A stretch of DNA of 41,053 nt from Bdellovibrionales bacterium (lineage in GTDB: Bacteria > Bdellovibrionota > Bdellovibrionia > Bdellovibrionales > JAGQZY01). The stretch is taken from contig JAIEOS010000039.1 of NCBI GenBank assembly GCA_019750295.1, forward strand, positions 1 to 41,053, read 5' to 3'. Both the position numbers and the translations under genes were made by a program. Each line of letters begins with the position of its first letter. Position 1 is the stretch's first letter. A model generated the notes under the pieces. The model was given only the letters and a program-made list of their open reading frames with translations. It was not told the origin of the DNA and ran no database searches. This document shows positions 24,709-33,214 of this stretch, one piece after another.

Positions 24709-25977
24709 TCAAAGTGATGCACCTTTTTCTAGGTCAATTATATTCGCGCTCAGAACAATTTTACGAGGAGAAATTTCACTCCGCTCACCGACCGATTTCT
24801 CGATCACCACGAGCTGAACTTCTTGCCAGTTTTGTGGAGGCTTTTTCTCTCTTAAATTCCTGATAACTAGTCTTGCAAATCGGCGAAACTCAGGGTCTAC
24901 CCCCTGCCAATTTTTTGTCGTCTCGTAGCGGTTTTCTATGATTTCGTAAAACTTTTCCCGAGTGAGTGGTCGAAAATACACCTCAGGCACTGACTCAAAC
25001 TGCCCCGTCACCCCGTTCCGAACTTCAAGATCCCAGCGGTACACCACCTTCTCGATCGACGAAAAAAGACTAAAGGACGAGAACGGAAAGTTTTTCTTTT
25101 GGAAAATCATATGACTCAGCGAAGTCCCCGCACAAAGAATCAAAACGCCGAGTGCTAAATTTCTGCGGGGACTGGCTTCACTCCCGACGGATCTCATCGG
25201 GGTTTGTGGGTAATACCAAAACAAAAATGTCGCCAATTGAGGATAAAAATTCGCCCCGATCAAAAGGTGAATGCCCACGTGCATCGCGATCCAAAAACTG
25301 ACTGGTAGCCACCAAAGTGGTCCTGCCAAAAGAGCGAACGGTGCTAAAACTTCGAGGAGCAGAGTGGAAAACGCAAGCCACTGACAAAGCCATGGAAATT
25401 GAGCGGCCCACAGCCCGAGGGGCATACCCCGCTCTTCAAAAATGATTTGCAAATGAGGCGTGAGAGCCCAATCGAGGCCAGAGACGTACAGCTTCATGAT
25501 CCCAGCCTGAAAATAAATCACCACGGTCATCACTTGCACCGCTCTAAACAACCACGTGTCGAGAAATCGACGGGAGCCCTCCGTCACCAGCCAGGTGTGC
25601 ACCCCGCAAAAACCAAGTGTCATGACCATCAGATTATAACCGTGAGAGACTTTTCCGAAGTTTCCCGAATACCCGAGAAGAAAAAGACCTAGTAGGAACG
25701 CCACCAAATGAGAAATCTTCGGCCATAACGAAAGTGCCGCTAGAACCAGGGAGACTCTCCACATCCCCCCGAGAGCCGCCAAGACCGAATCGCTCAGGGG
25801 CGACGGAAGAATCCACTGATAAAAACTCACGGGTTCGAAAAATTCACTTCCTCGGGACCATTTTCCAAAAGTGATAAATGACGAAGCGATGAAAACCGTC
25901 CAGTAAAAATATTTTTTGCAACGCTCAGCAACTCCCGCCGGGTAGACGCTCCACCATTGTTCAACAAAAAATTTCAT
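24709..25977 (-). CDS. HTTM-family multi-pass membrane protein
   Basis: The 422-residue protein has about eight hydrophobic segments in the first 300 residues and a soluble C-terminal part. The segment YFQAGIMKLYVSGLDW, the repeated Trp/Phe-rich helices and LLLEVLAPFALL match the HTTM family, relatives of the vitamin-K-dependent gamma-carboxylase membrane domain. The catalytic activity of bacterial HTTM proteins is mostly unknown. It lies 41 bases after the SDR gene and 77 bases before the transglycosylase TTG, probably in one transcript. The SD is weak. Confidence 0.7.
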   Translation of the reverse strand: MKFFVEQWWSVYPAGVAERCKKYFYWTVFIASSFITFGKWSRGSEFFEPVSFYQWILPSPLSDSVLAALGGMWRVSLVLAALSLWPKISHLVAFLLGLFLLGYSGNFGKVSHGYNLMVMTLGFCGVHTWLVTEGSRRFLDTWLFRAVQVMTVVIYFQAGIMKLYVSGLDWALTPHLQIIFEERGMPLGLWAAQFPWLCQWLAFSTLLLEVLAPFALLAGPLWWLPVSFWIAMHVGIHLLIGANFYPQLATFLFWYYPQTPMRSVGSEASPRRNLALGVLILCAGTSLSHMIFQKKNFPFSSFSLFSSIEKVVYRWDLEVRNGVTGQFESVPEVYFRPLTREKFYEIIENRYETTKNWQGVDPEFRRFARLVIRNLREKKPPQNWQEVQLVVIEKSVGERSEISPRKIVLSANIIDLEKGASL

Positions 25978-26018
25978 ATTCCCATATTAGGACGGGACAG
26001 GAGTCTGTCAAACTTTTA

Positions 26019-26984
26019 TCATTTAATTTCGAGACTTCGAACTTTCTTTTGCCCTTCATTAGGTCTCGGCAAAAGTCGGCGAAAAGACTCCGCCTGAACT
26101 TTTTTTGCATGTCTCTCCCAGAACCGCGCCCCGGGAAGGGTACAAAACATAATCCAGTGATAAAGAGGCCGCGGCAGTAAGCGAACCAAAATAAACAAGA
26201 GCCACGCATCAAATGACAACAGATAGCGAAGAGGTGGCCGTCGCTTCTGCATCAAGCGAAGAATCTTTTTGGCTCCTTTTTCGGGAGTTGTGGTGCTGAG
26301 TCTCATCAAGCGACAAATAAAATGCCGCATGTTTTTATAATGAAAATGATAGGGCTCCCAGGAGTTTTCCATCGAAAAATGACTCATTTGAGTTTGTTTG
26401 GTGTTCTTATAAGACTCCGAATGAATAAAGCCAGGAATGACCAGACTCACCGAAATATTCCACGGCTTGGTCTCGTACCACAAGGATTCCGTCGCTCCTT
26501 CTAAAGCATATTTAGAGGCACAGTACACCGACATCGTTGGCATCCCCACAAGTCCTGCAGCCGAAGACACATTGATGATGCGCCCGTGGCGACGGCGGCG
26601 CATGCCGGGCAACGCCAAGGAGATCATTCTCATCGGACCCACATAGTTGATCGACATTTGTTCGTACAATTCCTGCTCAGCGGCGTGCTCCGTTACAGAC
26701 TGCAGCATAATTCCCGCATTATTTATGAGAATATCAAGACCACCTAATTTATGCTCACACTCGTTGATAATCTCTTGGCGCTCCTGCTCGTCGTTCACGT
26801 CGAGTGGACGAATGAGAACCGACGGCTCATTGTGAAATCCCAGCTGATAAAATCTCAGCAGCGATTCCTTTCGGGCCGTCAGCACGAGTCGATACTGGTC
26901 TGATTTTAAAAGTTCTCGAGCGAGCGCAAGACCAAGTCCGGTGCTTGCGCCCGTAATGAGAACTAACTCTTTGGGTTTCGGCAT
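26019..26984 (-). CDS. Short-chain dehydrogenase/reductase with C-terminal membrane segment
   Basis: The 321-residue protein is a classical SDR: TGASTGLGLAL (NAD(P)-binding TGxxxGxG), NNAGI, a Ser in INVSSAAG, and the catalytic YCASK. Typical SDRs have about 250 residues. Here the C-terminus is extended by a hydrophobic segment (LLFILVRLLPRPLYHWIM), suggesting membrane attachment and a lipid-like substrate, as in several SDRs acting on fatty or isoprenoid alcohols. The substrate is unknown. The gene follows the BON gene with a single base between TAA and ATG, so the two are coupled. Confidence 0.87.
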   Translation of the reverse strand: MPKPKELVLITGASTGLGLALARELLKSDQYRLVLTARKESLLRFYQLGFHNEPSVLIRPLDVNDEQERQEIINECEHKLGGLDILINNAGIMLQSVTEHAAEQELYEQMSINYVGPMRMISLALPGMRRRRHGRIINVSSAAGLVGMPTMSVYCASKYALEGATESLWYETKPWNISVSLVIPGFIHSESYKNTKQTQMSHFSMENSWEPYHFHYKNMRHFICRLMRLSTTTPEKGAKKILRLMQKRRPPLRYLLSFDAWLLFILVRLLPRPLYHWIMFCTLPGARFWERHAKKVQAESFRRLLPRPNEGQKKVRSLEIK

Positions 26985-26985
26985 G

Positions 26986-27534
26986 TTATCCGCCCAGGGC
27001 TACGGCTTCCGCAATCTGCTGTTGGGCCCCTCCGCGCGAGCTCTGTTTTTGCTGATAGGGTTCAACAAAGATTTCTTTTTGAGGCAATCTCTTGATCTGG
27101 ATCAAATTCAGGCAGTCTTTGACTCCTGAAAGTTGCCAAGCATAACTCGCCGCAAACCCCTTCAGTCGGTTCCGATAGACCATTCCTTCGAGCTTTACCA
27201 CTCCGTCGGTCGATCTCACCTCGATCCATTCGCCTTTGATCAGCTGCAGAGATTCGATTTTTTTATGAAGAATACTCTCGATTTCTCGATCTCCACGGTA
27301 GTAATCCTTAATCACATGAGAGAGATCTTTAAAATCATGAACTCCCTCGGTGTTCTTGATAATTTCGACGACGGCGGCATGACGGTAAGGCTTGTCGAAG
27401 TAACCGTAGAGAGTCACCTTCCCACTGTTCACTTTTATGAGAATATCCGATGAGCTCACTCGAATGTCCCAATGCATACGATCTTTGATTTTCTTTTCAA
27501 GCCACTGGTCTGATAAGTAAAGTGCTGATGACAT
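26986..27534 (-). CDS. Double BON-domain protein
   Basis: The 182-residue protein has two BON domains: residues about 10-75 (LEKKIKDRMHWD...GKVTLYGYFDKPYRHAAV) and about 80-150 (ILHKKIE...DGVVKLEGMVYRNRLKGFAA). Each has the central conserved Gly of the xVxLxGxV strand. BON domains bind phospholipid or other proteins in osmotic and envelope stress (OsmY-like). No signal peptide is visible, so it may act in the cytoplasm, as YgaU/Kbp does. The start is fixed by AAGGAG 6 bases before the ATG at 27534. It is between the HPF-like gene and the SDR in one direction. Confidence 0.8.
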   Translation of the reverse strand: MSSALYLSDQWLEKKIKDRMHWDIRVSSSDILIKVNSGKVTLYGYFDKPYRHAAVVEIIKNTEGVHDFKDLSHVIKDYYRGDREIESILHKKIESLQLIKGEWIEVRSTDGVVKLEGMVYRNRLKGFAASYAWQLSGVKDCLNLIQIKRLPQKEIFVEPYQQKQSSRGGAQQQIAEAVALGG

Positions 27535-27639
27535 ATGTAACTCCTTTTTATTCCAATACAATCCAATACTGGAAAAACATTGATCCGACTTACTCACAAA
27601 CGTTCCGCATAATTATTAAAAACAAATTTTATAAAAATT

Positions 27640-28026
27640 CTAACTGGCCTGCCCTGCAAACTGCGACGATTCATTTCGTAGTGCCTGTTCTGTGACTTTT
27701 TCTGAAAGCCGACGGCGCTCTTTAAGTTTAATTCGTGAATTTCTTCGCAGTGCTTTTTCCGCAGCTCTGCATGCATCTCGAATCGTGACGTAAAAGTTCT
27801 TGGCCTCTTTATGAATCACAATCGGCGCAGATTGCCGTGGTTGAATGACCATCTCACAATGAAATTGAGGAACCTTATGATTTCGACGGCTGGTCACCGT
27901 CGAAACGTAGCATTTCACCGAAAACGCATCGGCCTTATCGAAAGGACTCAAACATTTATCGATGGAGTCCTCAATAAATATATGATGATGAAATTCGCCA
28001 TCTTTGAAGTGGATTTCTTTACGCAT
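27640..28026 (-). CDS. Ribosome hibernation promoting factor-like protein (HPF/RaiA family, divergent)
   Basis: The 128-residue protein resembles the S30EA/HPF fold. Strand FHCEMVIQPRQSAPIVIHKE is followed by a helix KNFYVTIRDACRAAEKALRR and a basic tail, matching the HPF pattern of a short strand, then D/N-x-Y-x-A-I-D-x-A-x-x-x-L-x-R-Q. Proteins of this family bind the decoding centre of idle 70S ribosomes. The N-terminus is less typical, so confidence is moderate. The start has GAGGGAGGCGAGT before the ATG, a strong SD. It is the first gene of a possible stress unit (HPF, BON, SDR). The 203 bases upstream are AT-rich and probably hold its promoter and that region's spacer to the LysR gene. 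Confidence 0.68.
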   Translation of the reverse strand: MRKEIHFKDGEFHHHIFIEDSIDKCLSPFDKADAFSVKCYVSTVTSRRNHKVPQFHCEMVIQPRQSAPIVIHKEAKNFYVTIRDACRAAEKALRRNSRIKLKERRRLSEKVTEQALRNESSQFAGQAS

Positions 28027-28229
28027 ACTCGCCTCCCTCTTGTTAAGTATGTTCTGTGCTCATTTTTCCGTTTTCGGAAACCCCAATGAGGCACACTTAC
28101 AGTATCGATAGCCGCAACAAATATTTAAAATATATATAATCTATGCAATACATAGAAAAAACATATGTATTAAATAACCTGTATTTTCAGGGGGATTCTG
28201 GGGTCCAGCGCCATGATGGAACTGGTCAA

Positions 28230-29147
28230 TTAAAGCGACTTAATGGCGTGGATCATTTGCTCGACGAAGAAAATCTTGCGGCGATTGCGTCGAACCATAA
28301 GTGTAAGTTTGTGGTGCCATAAGCCCACCTTAGTGAAGGGATAGGTCTTGATTTTATTCTGCTTCAATTCTCTTTTGATGTACGGCAGAGGAATAAAAGC
28401 TAGACCCATCTCATCCGACACTGAACGGCAGATTGTCGACATCGCATCACTTTCGAAGAGCAATCCAAGATTATTTAAAAGTTTTTTCCTCTGTAAATAC
28501 AGATCGATCTCCTGTCGCAGCTTAAGCTCTCGCGACGGGAGCAAAAGCCTCTTACCTCCCTTTTTTAAAACGTCGGCAAAGGTGGATCTCGGTGTGATGT
28601 TTAAGGCTTCGGCCAACTGCGGAGCTGCGACGAGGGCGACAGGCATATTTAAAGTCGAGACCACTTCGAATTCATCATCGTAAACGGCGTGATTACCGAT
28701 GAAGACATCAATCTTTTGAATCTTAAGATCGCTGAGCAAGTGGTTGTCGTTTTCAGACACAAGAGAGATCAGAGGTGTGGATGTGGTGTCGGAGAGTCTC
28801 AGTGCGGAGTTGATAATCTCAGCGACAAATGGCCGATCGATCTGTTGACTGACGCCGATCCGAACCACACCTCGTCCTTGCAAAGGCGACTCACCTTTCA
28901 GATACTCCTCCAGCTCATCGGACGCTTCGAACATTTTTTTACAATAGTTAAAGACATGCTGCCCTTCGTCCGTCAGGACCAGGGTCCGGCCGCTTTTTAC
29001 AAAAAGTTTTTTCTTAAGCTGGTGCTCGAGGGCCCTGATTTGCGCACTCAGAGAGGGCTGGCTCGTATTCAAATACTTCGCTGCCTTAGTAATCCCCTGC
29101 AACTTTACGGCGATGTAAAAATAGTACAGGTGATTGTAATTATACAT
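28230..29147 (-). CDS. LysR-family transcriptional regulator, NhaR-like
   Basis: The 305-residue regulator starts with the winged helix-turn-helix (YNYNHLYYFYIAVK, GITKAAKYLNTSQPSLSAQI, LEHQLKKKLFVKSGRTLVLT). YNHLYYF is characteristic of the NhaR branch that responds to Na+/H+ and alkaline stress. The C-terminal co-inducer domain follows (RIGVSQ, VFIGN, FIPLP). LysR regulators often control a divergent gene, which here would be the ECF sigma gene. A 65-base palindrome sits 27 bases before its start in the shared region. No antiporter gene is near, so the name NhaR is not assigned. Confidence 0.9.
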   Translation of the reverse strand: MYNYNHLYYFYIAVKLQGITKAAKYLNTSQPSLSAQIRALEHQLKKKLFVKSGRTLVLTDEGQHVFNYCKKMFEASDELEEYLKGESPLQGRGVVRIGVSQQIDRPFVAEIINSALRLSDTTSTPLISLVSENDNHLLSDLKIQKIDVFIGNHAVYDDEFEVVSTLNMPVALVAAPQLAEALNITPRSTFADVLKKGGKRLLLPSRELKLRQEIDLYLQRKKLLNNLGLLFESDAMSTICRSVSDEMGLAFIPLPYIKRELKQNKIKTYPFTKVGLWHHKLTLMVRRNRRKIFFVEQMIHAIKSL

Positions 29148-29173
29148 CCCCCAAGTCTAAAACTGCTTCGGGG

Positions 29174-29238
29174 AAAAAGGTACGCCGATCCTTTTTGACG
29201 ACTCGGTCAGTCGTCAAAAAGGATCGGCATACCTTTTT
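29174..29238. repeat. 65-bp palindrome in a divergent promoter region
   Basis: Arms 29174-29203 and 29209-29238 are 30 bases, complementary but for one position, with loop CGGTC. The outer sequence AAAAAGGTACGCCG matches the palindrome at 30478-30572. Terminator-like T-runs face both ways, but both flanking genes start outwards, so it cannot be ending either of them. Confidence 0.8.
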
Positions 29239-29290
29239 TAATTTTCTTTCGATAGGTTGTAACTTTCCTCAGCAAAAAGAGTATCTATCT

Positions 29291-29836
29291 ATGAAGACGA
29301 GCGAGATGTGGACTGGCCTTATGCAATCCGCACAGAATGGAGATGCCAAAGCCTACACGCAGCTTTTGCAAGAGATCTCCGTGTACCTTAAGGCGTTCCT
29401 TGCCAGTAAGTTGAGGACTCCGGCGGATCAACAAGATCTCCTTCAGGACATTTTACTCTCGATTCATAAAGCGCGGCACACTTTTGATCCGAGCTACCCC
29501 TTTAAGCCTTGGCTGATGGCCATTGCTCAAAGCCGCCTGATTGATTTTTGGCGTAAAAACAGTCGCCGTCTCGAAAGTGGCGACGGAGTTGAGGACACAC
29601 AGTTGAATGCTTTAGTTGCCGAAGCTGACATTTCATTTATCGAACTGAATCACTTGAGGGATGTTATGAACAAACTCCCCGAGCAGCAGCGACTGATCGT
29701 TGTCGCTCTAAAAATTGAAGGTAAATCGATTAAAATGGTCTCCAGCGAACTATCCATGAGTGAGTCTGCGGTAAAGGTGGCTGCTCATCGCGCCTACCAA
29801 GCTTTAGCAATAGAGCTGGGAGCTCCCCATGTCTGA
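29291..29836 (+). CDS. ECF-type RNA polymerase sigma factor
   Basis: The 181-residue sigma factor has region 2 (DLLQDILLSIHKARHTF, PFKPWLMAIAQSRLIDFWRK) and region 4 (LPEQQRLIVVALKIEGKSIK, MSESAVKVAAHRAYQAL). It is the ECF type that works with NrsF anti-sigma factors (Caulobacter SigF-like). The ATG at 29291 is chosen over a longer frame at 29195, since homologous sequence begins there and AAGAG lies 9 bases upstream. GTAAC (29259) with a GTATC 17 bases later could be an autoregulated ECF promoter, but the spacing to the ATG is too tight to be sure. The gene overlaps the anti-sigma gene by 8 bases. Confidence 0.92.
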   Translation: MKTSEMWTGLMQSAQNGDAKAYTQLLQEISVYLKAFLASKLRTPADQQDLLQDILLSIHKARHTFDPSYPFKPWLMAIAQSRLIDFWRKNSRRLESGDGVEDTQLNALVAEADISFIELNHLRDVMNKLPEQQRLIVVALKIEGKSIKMVSSELSMSESAVKVAAHRAYQALAIELGAPHV

Positions 29837-30479
29837 TCAATTCATCAATAGCCTCGCTCAAGATCTAAAGCCCGTCCAACCTCTAGCCTCTCCGATCCGA
29901 AGAGAAATGGGGCTTTGGTTCATCTCAACGAGCATTGTCATTCTGGGAGTTATTTACTGGTTTTTGAGCAAAGATGAATATCATATTCCCGCTGGCCGAA
30001 GCCTCGTCGAGATGATTTTGCTTCTGCTCGCCGCTAAAATCTCTGGCGCCCTTTGTATTCGTTCGACCTCACCGCACTTTGCCGAACCTCGCTTGAAGTG
30101 GTGGTCGTGGGCCTTGCTTTTGAGTTGGTCCACTCTTCTCCTTGGAGCATTTACTTTGGCCTATTTTAGAAATACCGAGGAAGCAACGATCGCTTTAAAA
30201 TACCAAACGTGGCTGTGTCCCCAACTGACTTACAGTATTGCGCTCCCTCTCGGTGCAATTCTATTTTTCTATCTCCGTCAGGGATATGTGCTGTATCCAA
30301 AAACCACGGCCATGTATCTTGCGCAAACTATTTTTGTCTTTGGGGTCATTGGACTTTCATTCATCTGCCCGTGGGACGATCCCCTGCACGAACTCCTCTA
30401 CCACGTGCTTCCCGTAGTTGTGGGCGCAGTTACGTTCGGATATTTGCTCAAACTCTTCTTATCGAAAAAGATCCAATAA
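29829..30479 (+). CDS. NrsF-family (DUF1109) anti-sigma factor, inner membrane
   Basis: The 216-residue protein has six hydrophobic segments and the NrsF signature near the end, FICPWDDPLHELLYHVLP, with the conserved Cys and two His residues that bind metal or sense redox in this family. NrsF proteins hold their cognate ECF sigma factor at the membrane and release it on stress. The 8-base overlap with the sigma gene supports a matched pair. The signal is unknown; Caulobacter NrsF responds to heavy metals and oxidative stress. Its stop codon forms the left edge of the 95-bp palindrome. Confidence 0.9.
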   Translation: MSDQFINSLAQDLKPVQPLASPIRREMGLWFISTSIVILGVIYWFLSKDEYHIPAGRSLVEMILLLLAAKISGALCIRSTSPHFAEPRLKWWSWALLLSWSTLLLGAFTLAYFRNTEEATIALKYQTWLCPQLTYSIALPLGAILFFYLRQGYVLYPKTTAMYLAQTIFVFGVIGLSFICPWDDPLHELLYHVLPVVVGAVTFGYLLKLFLSKKIQ

Positions 30480-30572
30480 AAGGTACGCCGTTCAATTCCC
30501 AGACGCAAAAAGTCATAAAACAAGAATTGTTTTATGACTTTTTGCGTCTGGGAATTGAACGGCGTACCTTTT
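30478..30572. terminator. Perfect 95-bp palindrome, bidirectional terminator
   Basis: Arms 30478-30522 and 30528-30572 are 45 bases and perfectly complementary around an AGAAT loop. The outer ends AAAAGGTACGCCG and CGGCGTACCTTTT equal those of the palindrome at 29174. It separates the convergent anti-sigma and BatD genes, and both TAA stop codons lie at its edges. Both strands give a stem followed by UUUU. Confidence 0.85.
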
Positions 30573-32487
30573 AGGATTCGGTCTTTAGGGATTTATTGAG
30601 GAGGCTTTCGAGTTTTTTGACTTCGGCTCGCAATTCTTTGGCGTCGATGTTTTTAGGCTGAGCCTCTTCCGGGCCGAAGCCTAAAAGATAAAAGTGCTCG
30701 AGACTTTTTTTGAGAGGCTCGCTTAAGTTTCGGCGAACACTGGGCGGACAGTGATCTAATAACTTATCGATGTGAACATTCGCTCCCCCGAGCCCCGACA
30801 ATTCCCCGAGGACATAATAAACGAGATTGACCGACTCCACACCCACCTGACGCCATTCTTTATTGCCGAGGGCCGCATCGATTTTACCCATGCGAACTTT
30901 AATGTAATCCTCGATATAGCGCTCGCGCTCAAACCAGCCTAAGCGGATGGATGCCAGCGCCACGAGTAGCACACCCACGCCTAGATGAGCCACGGAAGCG
31001 ACGACAATCGCGGTGGTGCCCGTCTTCCACTGGGTAGATCCCGATGACGGCTCCCATTGCGTGATCGGAGCTAAGGTCACGACGGCCTCTTGTTGATCTT
31101 TGTCGATGCGATTGGCCGCCATCGTTTGCGTGGTGGATCCTTCCAGCACGTTAATTTTAATTTCTTGGGAAGATAAACTCTCATACTTTTGGGTGCGAGG
31201 ATTAAAGTAGCTTGAAGTGATTGCCGGAATTGTCACTGGTCCCGCTTGACGGGGAATTAGAAAAACTTCGAACTCCTTGTAACTGGTTCCCGTTTTAAAA
31301 TATTTGGCGTCGTTTTTGACGTCGTAAACTTCAATGGCTGGATTCAAATTTAAATTGGGAAGCTCAAATTGCTTGGCATTTCCTTTGCCCTCAAAACGCA
31401 CGCGAAGAAGAAAAGGTTGATGCGCAACAAAGGTGACGTTTTCCACTTCGGCCCGCATCTGATACTCGCCCACAGCGCCCGAGAAATCCGCAGGACGCCC
31501 CTCGACGGGTAATGGTTTCACCAAGACGGGAATAGATTCACTACTTTTTGTCGCCGTGACCGCTTGCCCGAGAGGGGTGATCAAAACCACTTTGGCTTTA
31601 TAAGGATCGATAGTGGCTTTGCCTTCATCAATGGGAAAAAGAGCGTAAGAGGCCAAAAGCGCTTTATTGTAGGGTTGACCATTTAAAGTGTCTTGTTGAA
31701 AGTTGAGCAGCGTAGCCAGTTCGATATCTTCTTTCCAGAAGCCTTTCAGCTCCGGATATTTGAGCGTATCGATTTCGCGAACTCCCGCCTTTGTATAGAG
31801 GTACCAACTTCCAACGATCTGTTCCCCTTTGTAGACTTCGGTTTTATCCACTTCGGCGACGATAAAAAACGCATCTTTTTCATTGATATTAGGAATCGCT
31901 AGAAACCCACTGCCCCCACCCGCTCCAAAGCGGCGTTGAAGAAGCTGATTGAATTGCTCCTCCATCTTTTCCATACGCTCGAAGGGATCACTGGAAAACA
32001 TATCTTCATCATCCCCAAAAGGACTTTTGCGCGGTTGAGGTCTCTTCTTTCCGCCCGCACCCGCCGCGTAAACTTTTATAATCCCTGGTGAAGACTTTTG
32101 AATCTTGTCTCCGACTTTAATTTCCACACTAGGAATAACGAGATCTCCGTTCTTTTCAGCGATATATGTAAAATTATAAATTTGAGTGAGAACCGTTTTC
32201 CGAATAGGCTCGCCGTTTTCATCCATCCCGTATGTGGCATTAAGTCTTTGCTCTTTCCCCTGCCCACGTAAAAGCGCTCCGTCGATTTTCGGGGGCTCGG
32301 GAGGCACCATGGTTTCTGAGCCCTCGGAAGACACTTCGATCCCAACGCGAAAGCCTTCTCCCACTTCCACGGACTGACTGCTGATGGTGGTTTGAATTTT
32401 CACTTGGGCGAGGGCCACCGATGACCCCATTAAAAAAATAAAGAGAAGTGCGACGTGAGAGATCATGGTTTTACCATTCTTTATCAT
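30571..32487 (-). CDS. batD: BatD-like protein (oxygen tolerance, membrane-anchored)
   Basis: This roughly 638-residue protein has a signal peptide (MIKNGKTMISHVALLFIFL...), several beta-rich immunoglobulin-like domains outside the inner membrane, one transmembrane helix at about residues 490-515 and a C-terminal cytoplasmic helical tail. This is the BatD layout. The N-terminal pattern VKIQTTISSQSVEVGEGFRV is typical. The gene is last in the operon and starts within the end of batC. The ATG at 32487 is chosen because its leader has lysines and AAGGA lies 10 bases upstream; 32466 and 32499 are alternatives. BatD is thought to work with the VWA proteins BatA and BatB in envelope or oxidative stress. 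Confidence 0.88.
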   Translation of the reverse strand: MIKNGKTMISHVALLFIFLMGSSVALAQVKIQTTISSQSVEVGEGFRVGIEVSSEGSETMVPPEPPKIDGALLRGQGKEQRLNATYGMDENGEPIRKTVLTQIYNFTYIAEKNGDLVIPSVEIKVGDKIQKSSPGIIKVYAAGAGGKKRPQPRKSPFGDDEDMFSSDPFERMEKMEEQFNQLLQRRFGAGGGSGFLAIPNINEKDAFFIVAEVDKTEVYKGEQIVGSWYLYTKAGVREIDTLKYPELKGFWKEDIELATLLNFQQDTLNGQPYNKALLASYALFPIDEGKATIDPYKAKVVLITPLGQAVTATKSSESIPVLVKPLPVEGRPADFSGAVGEYQMRAEVENVTFVAHQPFLLRVRFEGKGNAKQFELPNLNLNPAIEVYDVKNDAKYFKTGTSYKEFEVFLIPRQAGPVTIPAITSSYFNPRTQKYESLSSQEIKINVLEGSTTQTMAANRIDKDQQEAVVTLAPITQWEPSSGSTQWKTGTTAIVVASVAHLGVGVLLVALASIRLGWFERERYIEDYIKVRMGKIDAALGNKEWRQVGVESVNLVYYVLGELSGLGGANVHIDKLLDHCPPSVRRNLSEPLKKSLEHFYLLGFGPEEAQPKNIDAKELRAEVKKLESLLNKSLKTES

Positions 32488-33214
32488 TGCCATCGGCATC
32501 CTTCTTTTCTCCTTTTTTACCCTGCATCTTCGCGCGAATTCCCTGCTCTTGCTCTTTGAGCTCTTCTAAGATGCGCTTAAGATCTTCTTTGGACATTTGT
32601 TTGCCATCAAATTCTTTAGGCTGCTTTTTTTCTTTTTCGTTAGGCTTTTGCTCTTTGGGCTTGGGTTCCTGATTCCTTTGACCCTCTCCCCCTTCGCCGT
32701 CTTGATTTTGATCCTGATTCTCCTGATCGCTATCTCCACCGCCTCCGCCGCCACCACGTTGAATTAAAAGCTCGATGTTATGTTTAATCTCTGTGGAGTC
32801 GGGGTTGATTTCTAAGGCTTGCTGATAGTAGCCCAAGGCCTTATCCACTTGTTTTTTCGCCTGAGCCTGTACACCTAAATTATAAAGAGCCGCTAAGCGA
32901 ACCACAGAGATCTTTTTGAGCTGTTTTTCGTTAGGATTTTTTTGCAGTAAATTATCGGTGATCTTTATGAGTTCTAGGTATATTTTTTCGGCCTTTTCTG
33001 TTTCTCCGAGAAGGTCCCAAGAGCTTCCCAAGTTAAACTGAATGGTGGTGTCATAAGGCTCTCTACCCAGCAAGGAGACAAAATCCTCGTAAGCCTCAAG
33101 ATTCTTTTCTTGAGAGATTTTTTTGACCGCGCCATTGTTCTCCCAAATCACCGAGAGATCATTTTGAGCGAAGGCGGGCGAGGCGAATAATAAAATAAGA
33201 AAAAGACTTCTCAT
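32471..33214 (-). CDS. batC: BatC-like TPR protein
   Basis: The product of 247 residues has a signal peptide (MRSLFLILLFASPAFA), then two or three TPR units (residues about 60-155, for example AALYNLGVQAQAKKQVDKAL then GYYQQALEINP), a poly-Gly stretch and a charged Lys/Glu/Gln-rich C-terminus. In Bat operons BatC supplies TPRs that contact BatA and BatB. The ATG at 33214 overlaps the batB stop as ATGA, which fixes the start. A longer open frame to 33310 reads into batB and is rejected. Confidence 0.82.
   Translation of the reverse strand: MRSLFLILLFASPAFAQNDLSVIWENNGAVKKISQEKNLEAYEDFVSLLGREPYDTTIQFNLGSSWDLLGETEKAEKIYLELIKITDNLLQKNPNEKQLKKISVVRLAALYNLGVQAQAKKQVDKALGYYQQALEINPDSTEIKHNIELLIQRGGGGGGGDSDQENQDQNQDGEGGEGQRNQEPKPKEQKPNEKEKKQPKEFDGKQMSKEDLKRILEELKEQEQGIRAKMQGKKGEKKDADGNDKEW

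Noticed and set aside
29195-29290. Longer N-terminus of the sigma factor
   Set aside because: The extension runs through the arm of the palindrome and has no homologous sequence. The ATG at 29291 matches the family start.
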